This document shows positions 33,589-41,306 of a stretch of 64,000 nt of DNA, in pieces. The notes beneath the pieces are model-generated. The model was not told the DNA's origin and searched no databases. It worked only from the letters and a program-made list of their open reading frames with translations. The position numbers and the translations under genes were made by a program. The stretch lies in NCBI RefSeq assembly GCF_020099395.1, contig NZ_CP083590.1:5952001-6016000 (forward strand), in the 5' to 3' direction. Origin of the DNA: Streptomyces mobaraensis (GTDB lineage: Bacteria > Actinomycetota > Actinomycetes > Streptomycetales > Streptomycetaceae). Position 1 is the stretch's first letter, and each line of letters begins with the position of its first letter.

Positions 33589-35641
33589 GCGCCCCTCTTG
33601 CCTTTCTCATCGCCTGCCGGCCCCTGCGGACGACGGCGTACCCCTTGGTCAGGGCCCGGTCGGCGGCGAACAGCCGGCCGAGCGCCCGGCCGTGCACCAT
33701 GCGTTCGAAGTCGGGGATCCCCGTCGTCCGGCGCACGGTAACCCGGCGCACCGCGTACGGCCCCTGCCGGCGGGCGGCCAGGCCGTTGCCCACCGCCAGG
33801 GAGATCCCGAAGCCGGCCGAGCGCACCGCCTGCCGCACCCGGCGGCTGGAGTACCCGTAGGGGTAGGCGAACGAAACCGGCGGCCGGCCCAGTTCGCCGG
33901 TGAGGATCTCCCGGCACCGGTCGAGTTCGAACACCAGGCCCGCGTCGGGCAGTTGATCGAGCTGCGGGTGGGTGTGGCTGTGCCCGCCGATCTCGGCGCC
34001 GGCCTCGGCCAGCTCGCGCACCTGGTCCCAGGTGAGCATGAGGTCGAGCGCGCCCCCGGTGTCGTACGGCCCGCGCAGCCAGCCCGTGGAGACGAACACT
34101 GTGGAGCGGAAACCGAGTTCGGCGAGGACGGGGAGGGCGTGCCGGTGCACGCCCTCGTAGCCGTCGTCGAAGGTGATCAGCACCGGTTTCGGCGGCAGCG
34201 GACGGCCGTCCCGCCAGGCTCCGGCCAGTTCCCCGGCCGTCAGCGGGACGAAGCCGGCCGCGTCCAGCAGCCGCATTTGCTCGGCGAACGCCTCCGGCGC
34301 GACGGACAGCGCGTGCGCCGCCCGGGAGGGGGAGTGCGCCACGGAGTGGTACATGAGGATCGGCACTTCGGTGGGTGTCGTCATGCGGCGCCCCCTTCCC
34401 CGCCGCCGGGCGGCCGGGCCGCCGTGACCTCTGACGCCGTGACTTCCGGCGCCGTGACCTCCGGCGCCGTGACCTCCGGCGCCGTGACCTCCGGCGCCGT
34501 GACGCCCGACGCCGTGGCTTCCGGCGCCGCGACTCCCGACGTCGTGACGCCCGGCGCCGTGACTTCCGGCGCCGTGACGCCCACCGCCGTGACCTCCGGC
34601 GCCATGACTCCCGCCACCGTGGCCCCCCGCCACCGCGAACCGCCCGCCGCCCCGGCGCGCCCGGACGCTGCCGACCGCGTAGCCGGCCGTGGCGGCGGCC
34701 ACCCCGGTGAGGATCGCCGCGGCCCGCCCGGCGCCGCCGGGCCGGCCGAGCAGGGCGTCGCGCAGCCCGCGCGCCACGCCCGCCGGGAGCACCCGGGTCG
34801 TGTAGCGGCGCTCGGTCGCGAGCCCGTCGCGCGCGCCGACGCTGTGCGCCACCAGCGCCTTGGACAGGCCCTCGGCGTACGCCCGGGTGCGCAGATAGCC
34901 GAACCGTTCCCGCTCGGCCGGGACCCGGTGGTGGATCACCGCCCGGTCGTCGATCAGCAGCACCGCCCCGGGCACCGCCCGGGCCAGCCGGATGCACAGC
35001 TCCGTCTCCTCGCAGCCCAGCGGCAGCCGGTGGCCGTCCCGGCCGATGCCGGAGGCGAACCCGCCGACGGCCGTCAGCGCCGATCTGCGGAACGAGGCGT
35101 TGCCGCCGAGGACGTTGCGCACCCGCACCCGGCCGGGCGGCAGGCCGCGGTACGTGCAGCCCACCGCCCAGTCCATCTCCTCGGGGAACCACGCGGGCCG
35201 GGCCCGCGAGGCCCACACCGGCTGGGTGCGCCCGCCGACCGCCATCACGCGCGGATCGGCATACGCCCGGGCGAAGTGCAGCAGCCAGTCGCGCTCGGCC
35301 ACCGCGTCGTCGTCCAGGAAGGCGACCACCTCCCCGGACGAGGCCGCGACGCCGGTGTTGCGGCCGGCGGACAGGCCGCGCGGGCCGGCGTTGGCCAGCA
35401 CCCGGACGCGGCCCGCGGTGCCGTCCGGCGCGCCGAGCCCGTCGTCGCCGTACACCTTGGCCAGCCGGCGCAGCAGCGCCGGGTTGTGGTCCACGACGAG
35501 CAGGGTCTCGCGCGCCGGGTAGGACTGCGCGGCCACCGAGGCCACCGCGGCGAGGATGTCGCCCCAGCGGTCCTCGGTGTAGACGCAGACGACCACCGAG
35601 ACGTCCGGCGCCGTGGTCCGCTCCGCCGGCGCTGTGCTCAA
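33581..35641 (-). CDS. Glycosyltransferase family 2 - polysaccharide deacetylase fusion
   Basis: 686 residues in one uninterrupted frame. Residues ~15-300 are a GT2 fold (VSVVVCVYTEDRWGDILAAV, AGRNTGVAASSGEVVAFLDDD for the DxD region, GCEETELCIRL), then one membrane helix. Residues ~334-407 are a Gly-His-Gly-Ala-type pentapeptide repeat encoded by a 15-bp minisatellite. Residues ~420-686 are a NodB-type deacetylase (VPILMYHSV, LITFDDGYEG, HSHTHPQL, SFAYPYGYSS) with the metal-binding Asp and His pair intact. The TTG start overlaps the previous stop (TTGA) and has GGAGG 4 bases upstream. An internal ATG at 34384 could begin a separate deacetylase, and relatives may have two genes. The pair would add a sugar and de-N-acetylate the glycan. 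Confidence 0.82.
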   Translation of the reverse strand: MSTAPAERTTAPDVSVVVCVYTEDRWGDILAAVASVAAQSYPARETLLVVDHNPALLRRLAKVYGDDGLGAPDGTAGRVRVLANAGPRGLSAGRNTGVAASSGEVVAFLDDDAVAERDWLLHFARAYADPRVMAVGGRTQPVWASRARPAWFPEEMDWAVGCTYRGLPPGRVRVRNVLGGNASFRRSALTAVGGFASGIGRDGHRLPLGCEETELCIRLARAVPGAVLLIDDRAVIHHRVPAERERFGYLRTRAYAEGLSKALVAHSVGARDGLATERRYTTRVLPAGVARGLRDALLGRPGGAGRAAAILTGVAAATAGYAVGSVRARRGGGRFAVAGGHGGGSHGAGGHGGGRHGAGSHGAGRHDVGSRGAGSHGVGRHGAGGHGAGGHGAGGHGAGSHGVRGHGGPAARRRGRGRRMTTPTEVPILMYHSVAHSPSRAAHALSVAPEAFAEQMRLLDAAGFVPLTAGELAGAWRDGRPLPPKPVLITFDDGYEGVHRHALPVLAELGFRSTVFVSTGWLRGPYDTGGALDLMLTWDQVRELAEAGAEIGGHSHTHPQLDQLPDAGLVFELDRCREILTGELGRPPVSFAYPYGYSSRRVRQAVRSAGFGISLAVGNGLAARRQGPYAVRRVTVRRTTGIPDFERMVHGRALGRLFAADRALTKGYAVVRRGRQAMRKARGARG
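34421..34630. repeat. 15-bp minisatellite, 14 tandem units
   Basis: The unit GCCGTGACCTCCGGC is repeated 14 times without interruption; three adjacent copies (34451-34495) are identical and the others differ by 1-4 bases. Because 15 is a multiple of three, all frames through it stay open and copy-number changes keep the fusion protein in frame. Confidence 0.95.
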
Positions 35642-36507
35642 GACACCTCCCCGCGGCTCGCGGCCGGCGCGATGGCCAGCGGCCGGCGGGCCGGGTGCTT
35701 GCGCCGCCGGGAGCCGCGCTCGTGCAGGATGACCTTGAGGACCCGCAGCCCGTCGCGCACCGCCCGCAGGTTGCTGGCGCCGTGGATGCGGACGAACTCG
35801 TGGCTGGGGATCTCCTGGACCCGCAGGCCGGCCTTGACGACTCTGATGTTCATCAGCGTCTCCACCTCGAAGCCGGCGCAGTCCAGGGCGATGTCGTCCA
35901 GGACGCGCTTCCAGAAGGCGTTGTACCCGTAGCACAGGTCCGTGTAGCGGGCGCCGAACTTGTGGTTGACGATCGAGCACAGGACGCGGTTGCCCAGCTT
36001 GCGGATGGGCGTCATGTCGTCCGTGCCGCCCCCGTTGGCGAACCGGGACCCCTTGGCGAAGTCCGCGCCGCCCACCAGGGCCGAGACGTAGCTGACGATC
36101 TCGTTGCCGTCGGCCGAGCCGTCGGCGTCCACCATCACGATGATCTCACCCGAGCAGGCGGCGAACCCGGTGATCAGGGCGTCGCCCTTGCCCTTGCCCT
36201 GCTGTTCGACGACCTTGACGCCGGGCCAGAGCTCCCGGGCCACCTTGACGGTGTCGTCGGTGGAGTTGCCGTCGACGAGGACCACCTCGTGGATCCAGGA
36301 CGGCAGGGTCTTGAAGACGTACGGCAGGTTCTCCGCCTCGTTCATCGCGGGGATCACCACGCTGACCGGCGGTGCTATCGCGAACTGCGGCGACACCGGG
36401 CGGTACTGGGCGGGTGGTTCGAGGGGCCGGGCGGTCTCGCCGCCGGCGTCGGTCCCGGGGGCCCGGTCGTGGTCCTGACCGGCCGCCGGGCGCAGGAACG
36501 AACTCAT
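35638..36507 (-). CDS. DPM1-like family 2 glycosyltransferase
   Basis: 289 residues. A ~40-residue disordered N-terminus precedes a complete GT2 domain: PVSVVIPAMNEAENLPYVF, EVVLVDGNSTDDTVKVARE, GKGDALITGFAACSGEIIVM with the DADGS metal-binding motif, KGSRFANGGGTDDMTPIRKLGNR and DLCYGYNAFWKRVLD. These features match dolichol/polyprenyl-phosphate sugar transferases that make the lipid-linked sugar donor used by GT-C enzymes outside the membrane. That fits the GT-C-like domain encoded downstream. No membrane helices are present at the C-terminus, so it is peripheral. The stop overlaps the next start (TTGA), indicating translational coupling. Confidence 0.88.
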   Translation of the reverse strand: MSSFLRPAAGQDHDRAPGTDAGGETARPLEPPAQYRPVSPQFAIAPPVSVVIPAMNEAENLPYVFKTLPSWIHEVVLVDGNSTDDTVKVARELWPGVKVVEQQGKGKGDALITGFAACSGEIIVMVDADGSADGNEIVSYVSALVGGADFAKGSRFANGGGTDDMTPIRKLGNRVLCSIVNHKFGARYTDLCYGYNAFWKRVLDDIALDCAGFEVETLMNIRVVKAGLRVQEIPSHEFVRIHGASNLRAVRDGLRVLKVILHERGSRRRKHPARRPLAIAPAASRGEVS

Positions 36508-36923
36508 GAGTCTCTGTTTCCCTCTCGTCCGGAGGACCGCCCGCCCCCGAGCGGTCCCATGGTGTGTCCGGTTCGAAAAGGGGGTCTCGCCCTGTCCGGT
36601 GCGGCGGGCAACCACCGCGCGCACAGGGTGAGTTGGCGAATAGCACAGGCCGCGCGGCACGCGACTCGGCACGGATCTCCCCGGCCGAGCGCGGCACCCC
36701 CTGCCGCGCCCCGCCCCGGATCCATCGCGGCGACTGGAGCCCCTCCCCGGAGCCGCGAGAACTGATGGACCGATGCGGGTAGATGTACGACGGTATTGAA
36801 GCTTGAGACTGTATGGCAAGAGGTGAGTCGGAGCCTCCTCCTTTGGTGTCCTTTGTTCCTGACGCACCGTCCGGTGTGCGAACGCACACCCGGAGCGCAC
36901 CGGCGCATGGTGTCCGCCGCGGC
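36508..36923. other. 416-bp gap, probable internal promoter region
   Basis: This AT-richer spacer separates the acetyltransferase gene from the glycosyltransferase genes on the same strand, suggesting two transcripts. GGTGTGCG and CGCACACC (36873-36880 and 36883-36890) form an 8-bp hairpin just past the acetyltransferase stop, a possible terminator. No gene is supported. Confidence 0.45.
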
Positions 36924-38018
36924 TCAGACGCTCCGCCGCAACCGTCCCACCTGCTTGAGCAGCCGGTCGGCGGGTTCGAAGAGTTGGGGGCGTGCGACGA
37001 CGGTGTTGCGCAGCGCACGCACCGGCGCACGCCGGGCCTTGTGCCCCAGCGCGACCGGATGACGCCGCATCACCCACCCTTCGGACACGGCGAGTTCGCG
37101 CGTCTTCAGGGAGTCCTTGTACGCCTTGCCGCCCCGCCCGAGGTCCAGATGGGTCAGCCCCGCGGCGGCGGCCCCCTCCGCCATCCGCACATGCAGCACC
37201 AGGCCGGGCGAGTACTTCGCGAACCCCGGGTCGTACGCCGGGAACCAGCACGCCAGCACCGTCCGCGACCGCAGCCCGAAGTGCGCCGCGACCGGCCGGC
37301 CACCCGCGTAGAGCACGGACAGCAGGCCGCCGAACGCCTCCGAGCGGGTGTGGAAGAGCTGCTCGACCAGCCGGGAGATCCAGGGGCGCGCGAAGCGGTC
37401 GCTGCGCCCCGTTCTTCGGTACTGCGCGGACTTCCAGCCGATCAGCGTGCGCAGTACGGCCGGGTCCCGCTCGTCGTGCACGTACCGCACCCCGCCCGCG
37501 TCCCGGCCGAGCCGGCGCTCCTTCGCCAGCGTGGTGCGGGTGAACTTGGGCGACTGCTTGCGCAGCGCCGCCAGATAGGAGTCGAAGCCCTGCTCGACGT
37601 CGATCACGGGCGAGGGGAAGGCGGCGACCGCCCCCTCCTCGAAGGGCTTCTGCCCCTCCACCAGGTGGTCGAACTCCCACAGCGACAGCCCGCAGGCCGT
37701 CAGCAACTCCTTGGCGTCCCACTGGAATCCGGGCCGGTGCACCAGCCCCTGGGCGTCCGAGACACCGAGCCCGATCGCCCGCCCGATCCCGAACGCCGAA
37801 CGCTGAAAAGGGAAGAAGGCGGCCGGAGCACCCTCCTCGCGGACGACGGCGATCCGGACGCCGCGCCGGCAGCGGCCCACCGCCAGCGCGAACTCCGGTG
37901 CCAGAAAAGGGTTTCCGAGCTGCGGCGCACCGTCCTCCACCGCCCGCGCCTGCATGGCCGACCACGCCGCCCGGTCGGCCGCGGTGAGTTCACCCGGGCG
38001 GTGGACACTGACCTCCAC
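36924..38018 (-). CDS. CelD/BioF2-type acetyltransferase (GNAT fold)
   Basis: 364 residues. The central part (FDSYLAALRKQSPKFTRTTL, ILxW-like RTLIGWKSAQYRRTGRSDRF, LSVLYAGGRPVAAHFGLRS, LACWFPAYDPGFAKYSPGLVLH, HLDLGRGGKAYKDSLKT) matches the BioF2-like/Acetyltransf_6 domain of proteins annotated as involved in cellulose or exopolysaccharide acylation. It is related to FemAB transferases. It probably acylates a sugar or lipid-linked intermediate on the cytoplasmic side. The GTG start lies 2 bp past the stop of the preceding membrane-protein gene, so the two are co-transcribed and probably coupled. Confidence 0.83.
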   Translation of the reverse strand: MEVSVHRPGELTAADRAAWSAMQARAVEDGAPQLGNPFLAPEFALAVGRCRRGVRIAVVREEGAPAAFFPFQRSAFGIGRAIGLGVSDAQGLVHRPGFQWDAKELLTACGLSLWEFDHLVEGQKPFEEGAVAAFPSPVIDVEQGFDSYLAALRKQSPKFTRTTLAKERRLGRDAGGVRYVHDERDPAVLRTLIGWKSAQYRRTGRSDRFARPWISRLVEQLFHTRSEAFGGLLSVLYAGGRPVAAHFGLRSRTVLACWFPAYDPGFAKYSPGLVLHVRMAEGAAAAGLTHLDLGRGGKAYKDSLKTRELAVSEGWVMRRHPVALGHKARRAPVRALRNTVVARPQLFEPADRLLKQVGRLRRSV

Positions 38019-38019
38019 C

Positions 38020-38580
38020 TCAGGTCGTCCGGTCGCTCGTGCCGCGCCCCCGGTGGCGCCAGGCGTGCGCCAGCAGGAAGAGGAGCAGGCTGACCGCCGC
38101 GACCGCGGCCACCCCGCCGCGCACCGTCCAGCTGTGCAGCGCGAGCATGGTCTGGGCGGTCAGCAGGTCGACCGCGACGGCCCCGCCGGCGGCCACCACG
38201 GCGCGGCTGAGCGGGTCGAGCCCGCGCAGCGCGGCGGCCACGCCGCAGGCGGGCGCCACGATCAGGAAGAAGAGGGTGAAGGGCGCCCGGAGCGGCGAGC
38301 CGATGTCCAGCAGCGCCAGCGCCGCGCCCGCCCCGGCCATCGCGGCGGCGGCCCCGGCGACGACGGGCAGGGAGTCCGCGGCCGGACGGGAGAGGGGACC
38401 GCCGCCTCTCCCCGGGTGCCCGGGCGGCCCGCCGGGCGGGCCGGAACCGGACGGGCCGTCGGGCGGTTTCGCGCCGTACGGTCCTCCCGGTGGTCCGCCG
38501 GACGGCCCGCCGGGCGGTTCCTGGCCCGCGGTACGGAGATCGCTGTCATCGAGACCGATGGGATCGCTGAAGCTCTGCAT
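38020..38580 (-). CDS. Small Pro/Gly-rich integral membrane protein
   Basis: 186 residues. The first ~85 residues are hydrophilic and dominated by Pro-Gly repeats (GGPSGGPPGGPYG type), followed by about four membrane helices (AGAAAAMAGAGAALALLDIG, FTLFFLIVAPACGVAAALRG, VVAAGGAVAVDLLTAQTML, GGVAAVAAVSLLLFLLAHAW). The ATG at 38580 begins MQSFSDPIGLDDSD. A longer frame start exists but lacks coding character. It heads the leftward polysaccharide gene run. The role is unknown; it could be an assembly or scaffold protein. Confidence 0.68.
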   Translation of the reverse strand: MQSFSDPIGLDDSDLRTAGQEPPGGPSGGPPGGPYGAKPPDGPSGSGPPGGPPGHPGRGGGPLSRPAADSLPVVAGAAAAMAGAGAALALLDIGSPLRAPFTLFFLIVAPACGVAAALRGLDPLSRAVVAAGGAVAVDLLTAQTMLALHSWTVRGGVAAVAAVSLLLFLLAHAWRHRGRGTSDRTT

Positions 38581-38964
38581 TGGCGACTTAGCCCCCCGAA
38601 GCGCCGGATGCCGGGCTTCAATGTCGCGCAACGGGCGAAGGCCGTCAAGACGTGAAGGAAGGGCGAACAGGCTTCTGGGCGCGGGTCCCGGCCACAAACG
38701 GAGCCTTGCCTCCCGGTGAACGTCCGGCGCGCCCCCTTCATCGTCAACTCACGTCTGAGTGACCGCTGTTCGAGTGATCATCCGGTTCCTTCGTTGACGC
38801 CCGGCGGGGGGTGACGCGCGGTCCGGGGCGGCCACCACGTCCTTCATCCTTCACGGAATGGCCACCGGGGTGGGGATGTGCCGCAAGATTTGTCATGGAC
38901 ACTTCCGGCAGCTCCGTGTCGCTGCTACCACAGGGGTGGCAGAGACCCCTGCTAGGGAGGATCC
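38581..38964. other. 384-bp divergent promoter region
   Basis: The gap separates the leftward polysaccharide run from the rightward lipase. CAGGGGT (38931-38937) and ACCCCTG (38945-38951) form a 7-bp hairpin immediately before the lipase ribosome site, possibly stabilising or modulating that leader. No gene is supported. Confidence 0.45.
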
Positions 38965-39774
38965 ATGAAATCGCACCGCATCACGGGTGCCGCATCGGCC
39001 GTGGCCCTCGCCCTGACCCTCGCCCTCGGTGGCACCGGCGCCGCCCGGGCCGCCACCGAGGGCGCCGGCGCGACCCCCTCTTATGTCGCCCTCGGCGACT
39101 CCTACTCCTCCGGCGTCGGCGCCGGCTCCTACCAGTCGTCCAGCGGTGACTGCAAACGCAGCGACAAGGCGTACCCGGCGCTGTGGTCGGCGGCGCACAG
39201 ACCCGCGTCGTTCGCCTTCACCGCCTGTTCGGGCGCCCGCACCGGGGACGTCCTCGCCAAGCAGCTGGCCCCCCTCACCCCCACGACGGGCCTCGTCAGC
39301 ATCAGCATCGGCGGCAACGACGCCGGCTTCGGGGACGCCATGAGCACCTGCGTCCTCAACGGCGACAGCGTCTGCCTCGACCGCATCGCCACCGCGAGCA
39401 CCTTCATCCGCGACGAACTCCCCGCCAAGCTCGACGCCGTCTACTCCGCGATCAGCGCCCGCTCGCCCAAGGCCCGCGTCGTGGTCCTCGGTTACCCCCG
39501 CTTCTACAAGCTCGACGCGGTCTGCGTCGGCCTGAGCGAAGCCAAACGGAAGGCCATCAACAACGCCGCCGACCTGCTCGACTCCGTCATCGCCAAACGG
39601 GCCGCCGACCACGGCTTCGGCTTCGGCGACGTCAACACCACCTTCGCCGGCCACGAGCTGTGCTCGGGCAGCCCGTGGCTGCGCAGTGTGACGCTGCCGG
39701 TCGACGAGTCCTACCACCCGACCGCCGCCGGACAGTCCGGCGGATACCTGCCGGTGTTCTCGTCGGCGGCCTGA
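38965..39774 (+). CDS. Secreted GDSL/SGNH lipase
   Basis: 269 residues with a Sec signal (MKSHRITGAASAVALALTLA, cleavage near ARAA). The SGNH blocks are all present: block I YVALGDSYSSGVGAG with nucleophile Ser, block II Gly in FTACSGARTGDV, block III SIGGNDAGFGDA with Asn, and block V VDESYHPTAAGQ with Asp and His. Six cysteines fit the three disulfides of Streptomyces rimosus lipase and SCO1725-type enzymes. An AGGGAGGA sits 5 bases upstream of the ATG. It hydrolyses lipids and esters outside the cell. A perfect terminator hairpin follows. Confidence 0.94.
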   Translation: MKSHRITGAASAVALALTLALGGTGAARAATEGAGATPSYVALGDSYSSGVGAGSYQSSSGDCKRSDKAYPALWSAAHRPASFAFTACSGARTGDVLAKQLAPLTPTTGLVSISIGGNDAGFGDAMSTCVLNGDSVCLDRIATASTFIRDELPAKLDAVYSAISARSPKARVVVLGYPRFYKLDAVCVGLSEAKRKAINNAADLLDSVIAKRAADHGFGFGDVNTTFAGHELCSGSPWLRSVTLPVDESYHPTAAGQSGGYLPVFSSAA

Positions 39775-39806
39775 GCCCCTTCCGGGCCGCCCCGGACCAT
39801 CTCTGA

Positions 39807-39848
39807 CCGTCCCGGCCCCCGCGACCGCCGTCGCGGGGGCCGGGACGG
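39807..39848 (+). terminator. Terminator of the GDSL lipase gene (19-bp perfect stem)
   Basis: CCGTCCCGGCCCCCGCGAC (39807-39825) pairs exactly with 39830-39848 around a 4-base loop, 33 bp after the lipase stop. It is one of the strongest hairpins in the window and lacks a T-tail. Confidence 0.92.
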
Positions 39849-40073
39849 CCGGCCTCCTCCGGCCCGTGTGAACGCGCGGCGACGGAGGGTGACTTCCGCC
39901 CGCCGTGCCCCCCTGCCGACGCCCCGTCAGGCCACCACCGTCCGACAGGTTCAGGCCAGTGTCGTCAACCCCCTTGACGGGGTGGTGAATCCGTTCGCGG
40001 ATGCGCGGGTGACGCGATGGGGCGATAGGGTTACCCTGCCTTGGCCGGGTGCCTCGTACGGGTGGGGAGTCTC

Positions 40074-40340
40074 ATGGACCAGATAACAATGCGCAGCAGG
40101 CCGCGTGTGCCTGCCATCGAGTGCGGGAGCGGTGCCACCGGCGCCCGCCTCGAACGCCATCTCGCGGTGCTCGCCGGCCCCGCCGTGCCGCAGCGCGACA
40201 CCGAGGGCGCGACTCTGCTGATGCGCGAGCTGACCTCGCGCGACCACGCGCGGGCGGACGCTTCCGGCCGCACGGCGCGGGTCTCCCTCTTCGCGCCCCT
40301 GCGCCGGCTCCGCCGGTCGCTGTTCGGCAGCCGCCCCTGA
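40074..40340 (+). CDS. Small basic protein of unknown function
   Basis: 88 residues starting MDQITMRSRPRVPAIECGSG, with GGGGAG 4 bases upstream of the ATG. The middle has a helical segment (RLERHLAVLAGPAVPQRDTEGATLLMREL) and the end is strongly basic (LRRLRRSLFGSRP). No signal or membrane segment. Codon bias supports it as real. I believe such short proteins recur at this position in Streptomyces. An AGGGTTACCCT palindrome lies ~45 bp upstream (40027-40037) and could be regulatory. Confidence 0.65.
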   Translation: MDQITMRSRPRVPAIECGSGATGARLERHLAVLAGPAVPQRDTEGATLLMRELTSRDHARADASGRTARVSLFAPLRRLRRSLFGSRP

Positions 40341-40440
40341 CCGTCCCACCCGGCGCTCGGCGGTCCCAGAGGTCCAGGCGTTCCGTTACGCTCCCCGGCG
40401 TTCCCCGTGCCCACGCACCCCGTGCCCGCACGCCCACGTG

Positions 40441-40495
40441 CCTGCCGTGCCCGTGCGAGGGCTCAGGCCCCTGCCGTGCCCGTGCGGGGGCTCAG
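40441..40495. repeat. 26-bp direct repeat covering the 3' end of the GntR gene
   Basis: CCTGCCGTGCCCGTGCG followed by (A/G)GGGCTCAG occurs at 40441-40466 and 40470-40495. The second copy contains the GntR stop codon, suggesting a local duplication. Confidence 0.6.
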
Positions 40496-41241
40496 TGCGC
40501 CTCGACCGTCACCGTGAACGAGAAGCGGTCGCCGCGGTAGTGGATCCGGGCCACGTCCACCACCCGGCCGCTCCCGTCGTAGGTGATCCCCGTGTAGTGC
40601 AGGATCGGGCTGAGCAGCGGCACGTCGAGCAGGCGCGCGGTCTCCGGGTCGGCCAGCCGCGCCTCCACGGTGTCCGTGATCCGGCTGATGCGCACCCCCA
40701 GGGCGTCGCGCAGCACCTTCGTCATGGGCCAGCGGGCCAGGTCCGCCAGGTCGATCCGGCCGGCCAGGTCGGGGTGCACCCAGTTCTCCGCCCAGTTGAC
40801 GGGCTCGCCCGTCTCGCCGTCCCGGCGCAGCCGCCGGAACGCCACCGCCTCGGTCAGCCCCGGGAAGTGCTCGGCCAGCTCGCCGGGGAGCGGCGCCGGG
40901 CCGTGGCCGAGCACGGTGGTCCGCTCGCCCGACTGCTGGGCCACGATGGTGTCCACCGAGCCGAGCAGCCGCACCGGGGAGCCCCGCCGGGCGCTCGGCT
41001 CGATGAAGGTGCCGCGCCGCCGGTGCCGGCTGATCAGCCCCTCCTCCTCCAGCTCCTTGAGCGCCTGCCGCATGGTCAGCACGCTCACGCCGTAGTGCGC
41101 GGCGAGCGCGTCCTCGGTGGGCAGGCGCAGCGGATCGTCCGGGCGGCGCCCGAGTATGGACGCGCGCAACGACTGCGACACCTGGTACCAGAGCGGCAGT
41201 TTGCGGTTGAGGGCCAGGGAGTCGGGGGCGAAGGTGGTCAC
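40492..41241 (-). CDS. GntR-family regulator, HutC/UTRA type
   Basis: 249 residues. N-terminal winged helix (LPLWYQVSQSLRASILGRRP, LRLPTEDALAAHYGVSVLTMRQALKELEEEG, ISRHRRRGTFIE) followed by a UTRA effector domain (VAFRRLRRDGETGEPVNWAENWV, LLDVPLLSPILHYTGITYDGSGRVVDVARIHYRGDRF). HutC-type regulators sense small metabolites. It is on the same strand directly after homogentisate dioxygenase, so it probably controls tyrosine/homogentisate catabolism. The GTG at 41241, with GGAG upstream, begins MTTFAPDSLALNRK; an ATG at 41289 is in frame. Confidence 0.88.
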   Translation of the reverse strand: MTTFAPDSLALNRKLPLWYQVSQSLRASILGRRPDDPLRLPTEDALAAHYGVSVLTMRQALKELEEEGLISRHRRRGTFIEPSARRGSPVRLLGSVDTIVAQQSGERTTVLGHGPAPLPGELAEHFPGLTEAVAFRRLRRDGETGEPVNWAENWVHPDLAGRIDLADLARWPMTKVLRDALGVRISRITDTVEARLADPETARLLDVPLLSPILHYTGITYDGSGRVVDVARIHYRGDRFSFTVTVEAH

Positions 41242-41306
41242 GGGGGCTCCGGCTCTGCGGTGGTTCAGGGTGGCCCATGGGCGGTTCATAGGCGGCCCAG
41301 GGGGTC

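Noticed and set aside
34381..34617. A 78-residue Thr/Ala/Pro repeat protein on the leftward strand
   Set aside because: It is the 15-bp minisatellite read in another frame; all frames are open there because the unit is a multiple of three.
34421..34630. Repeat array considered as CRISPR
   Set aside because: Units are 15 bp, directly adjacent and without unique spacers; no cas genes.
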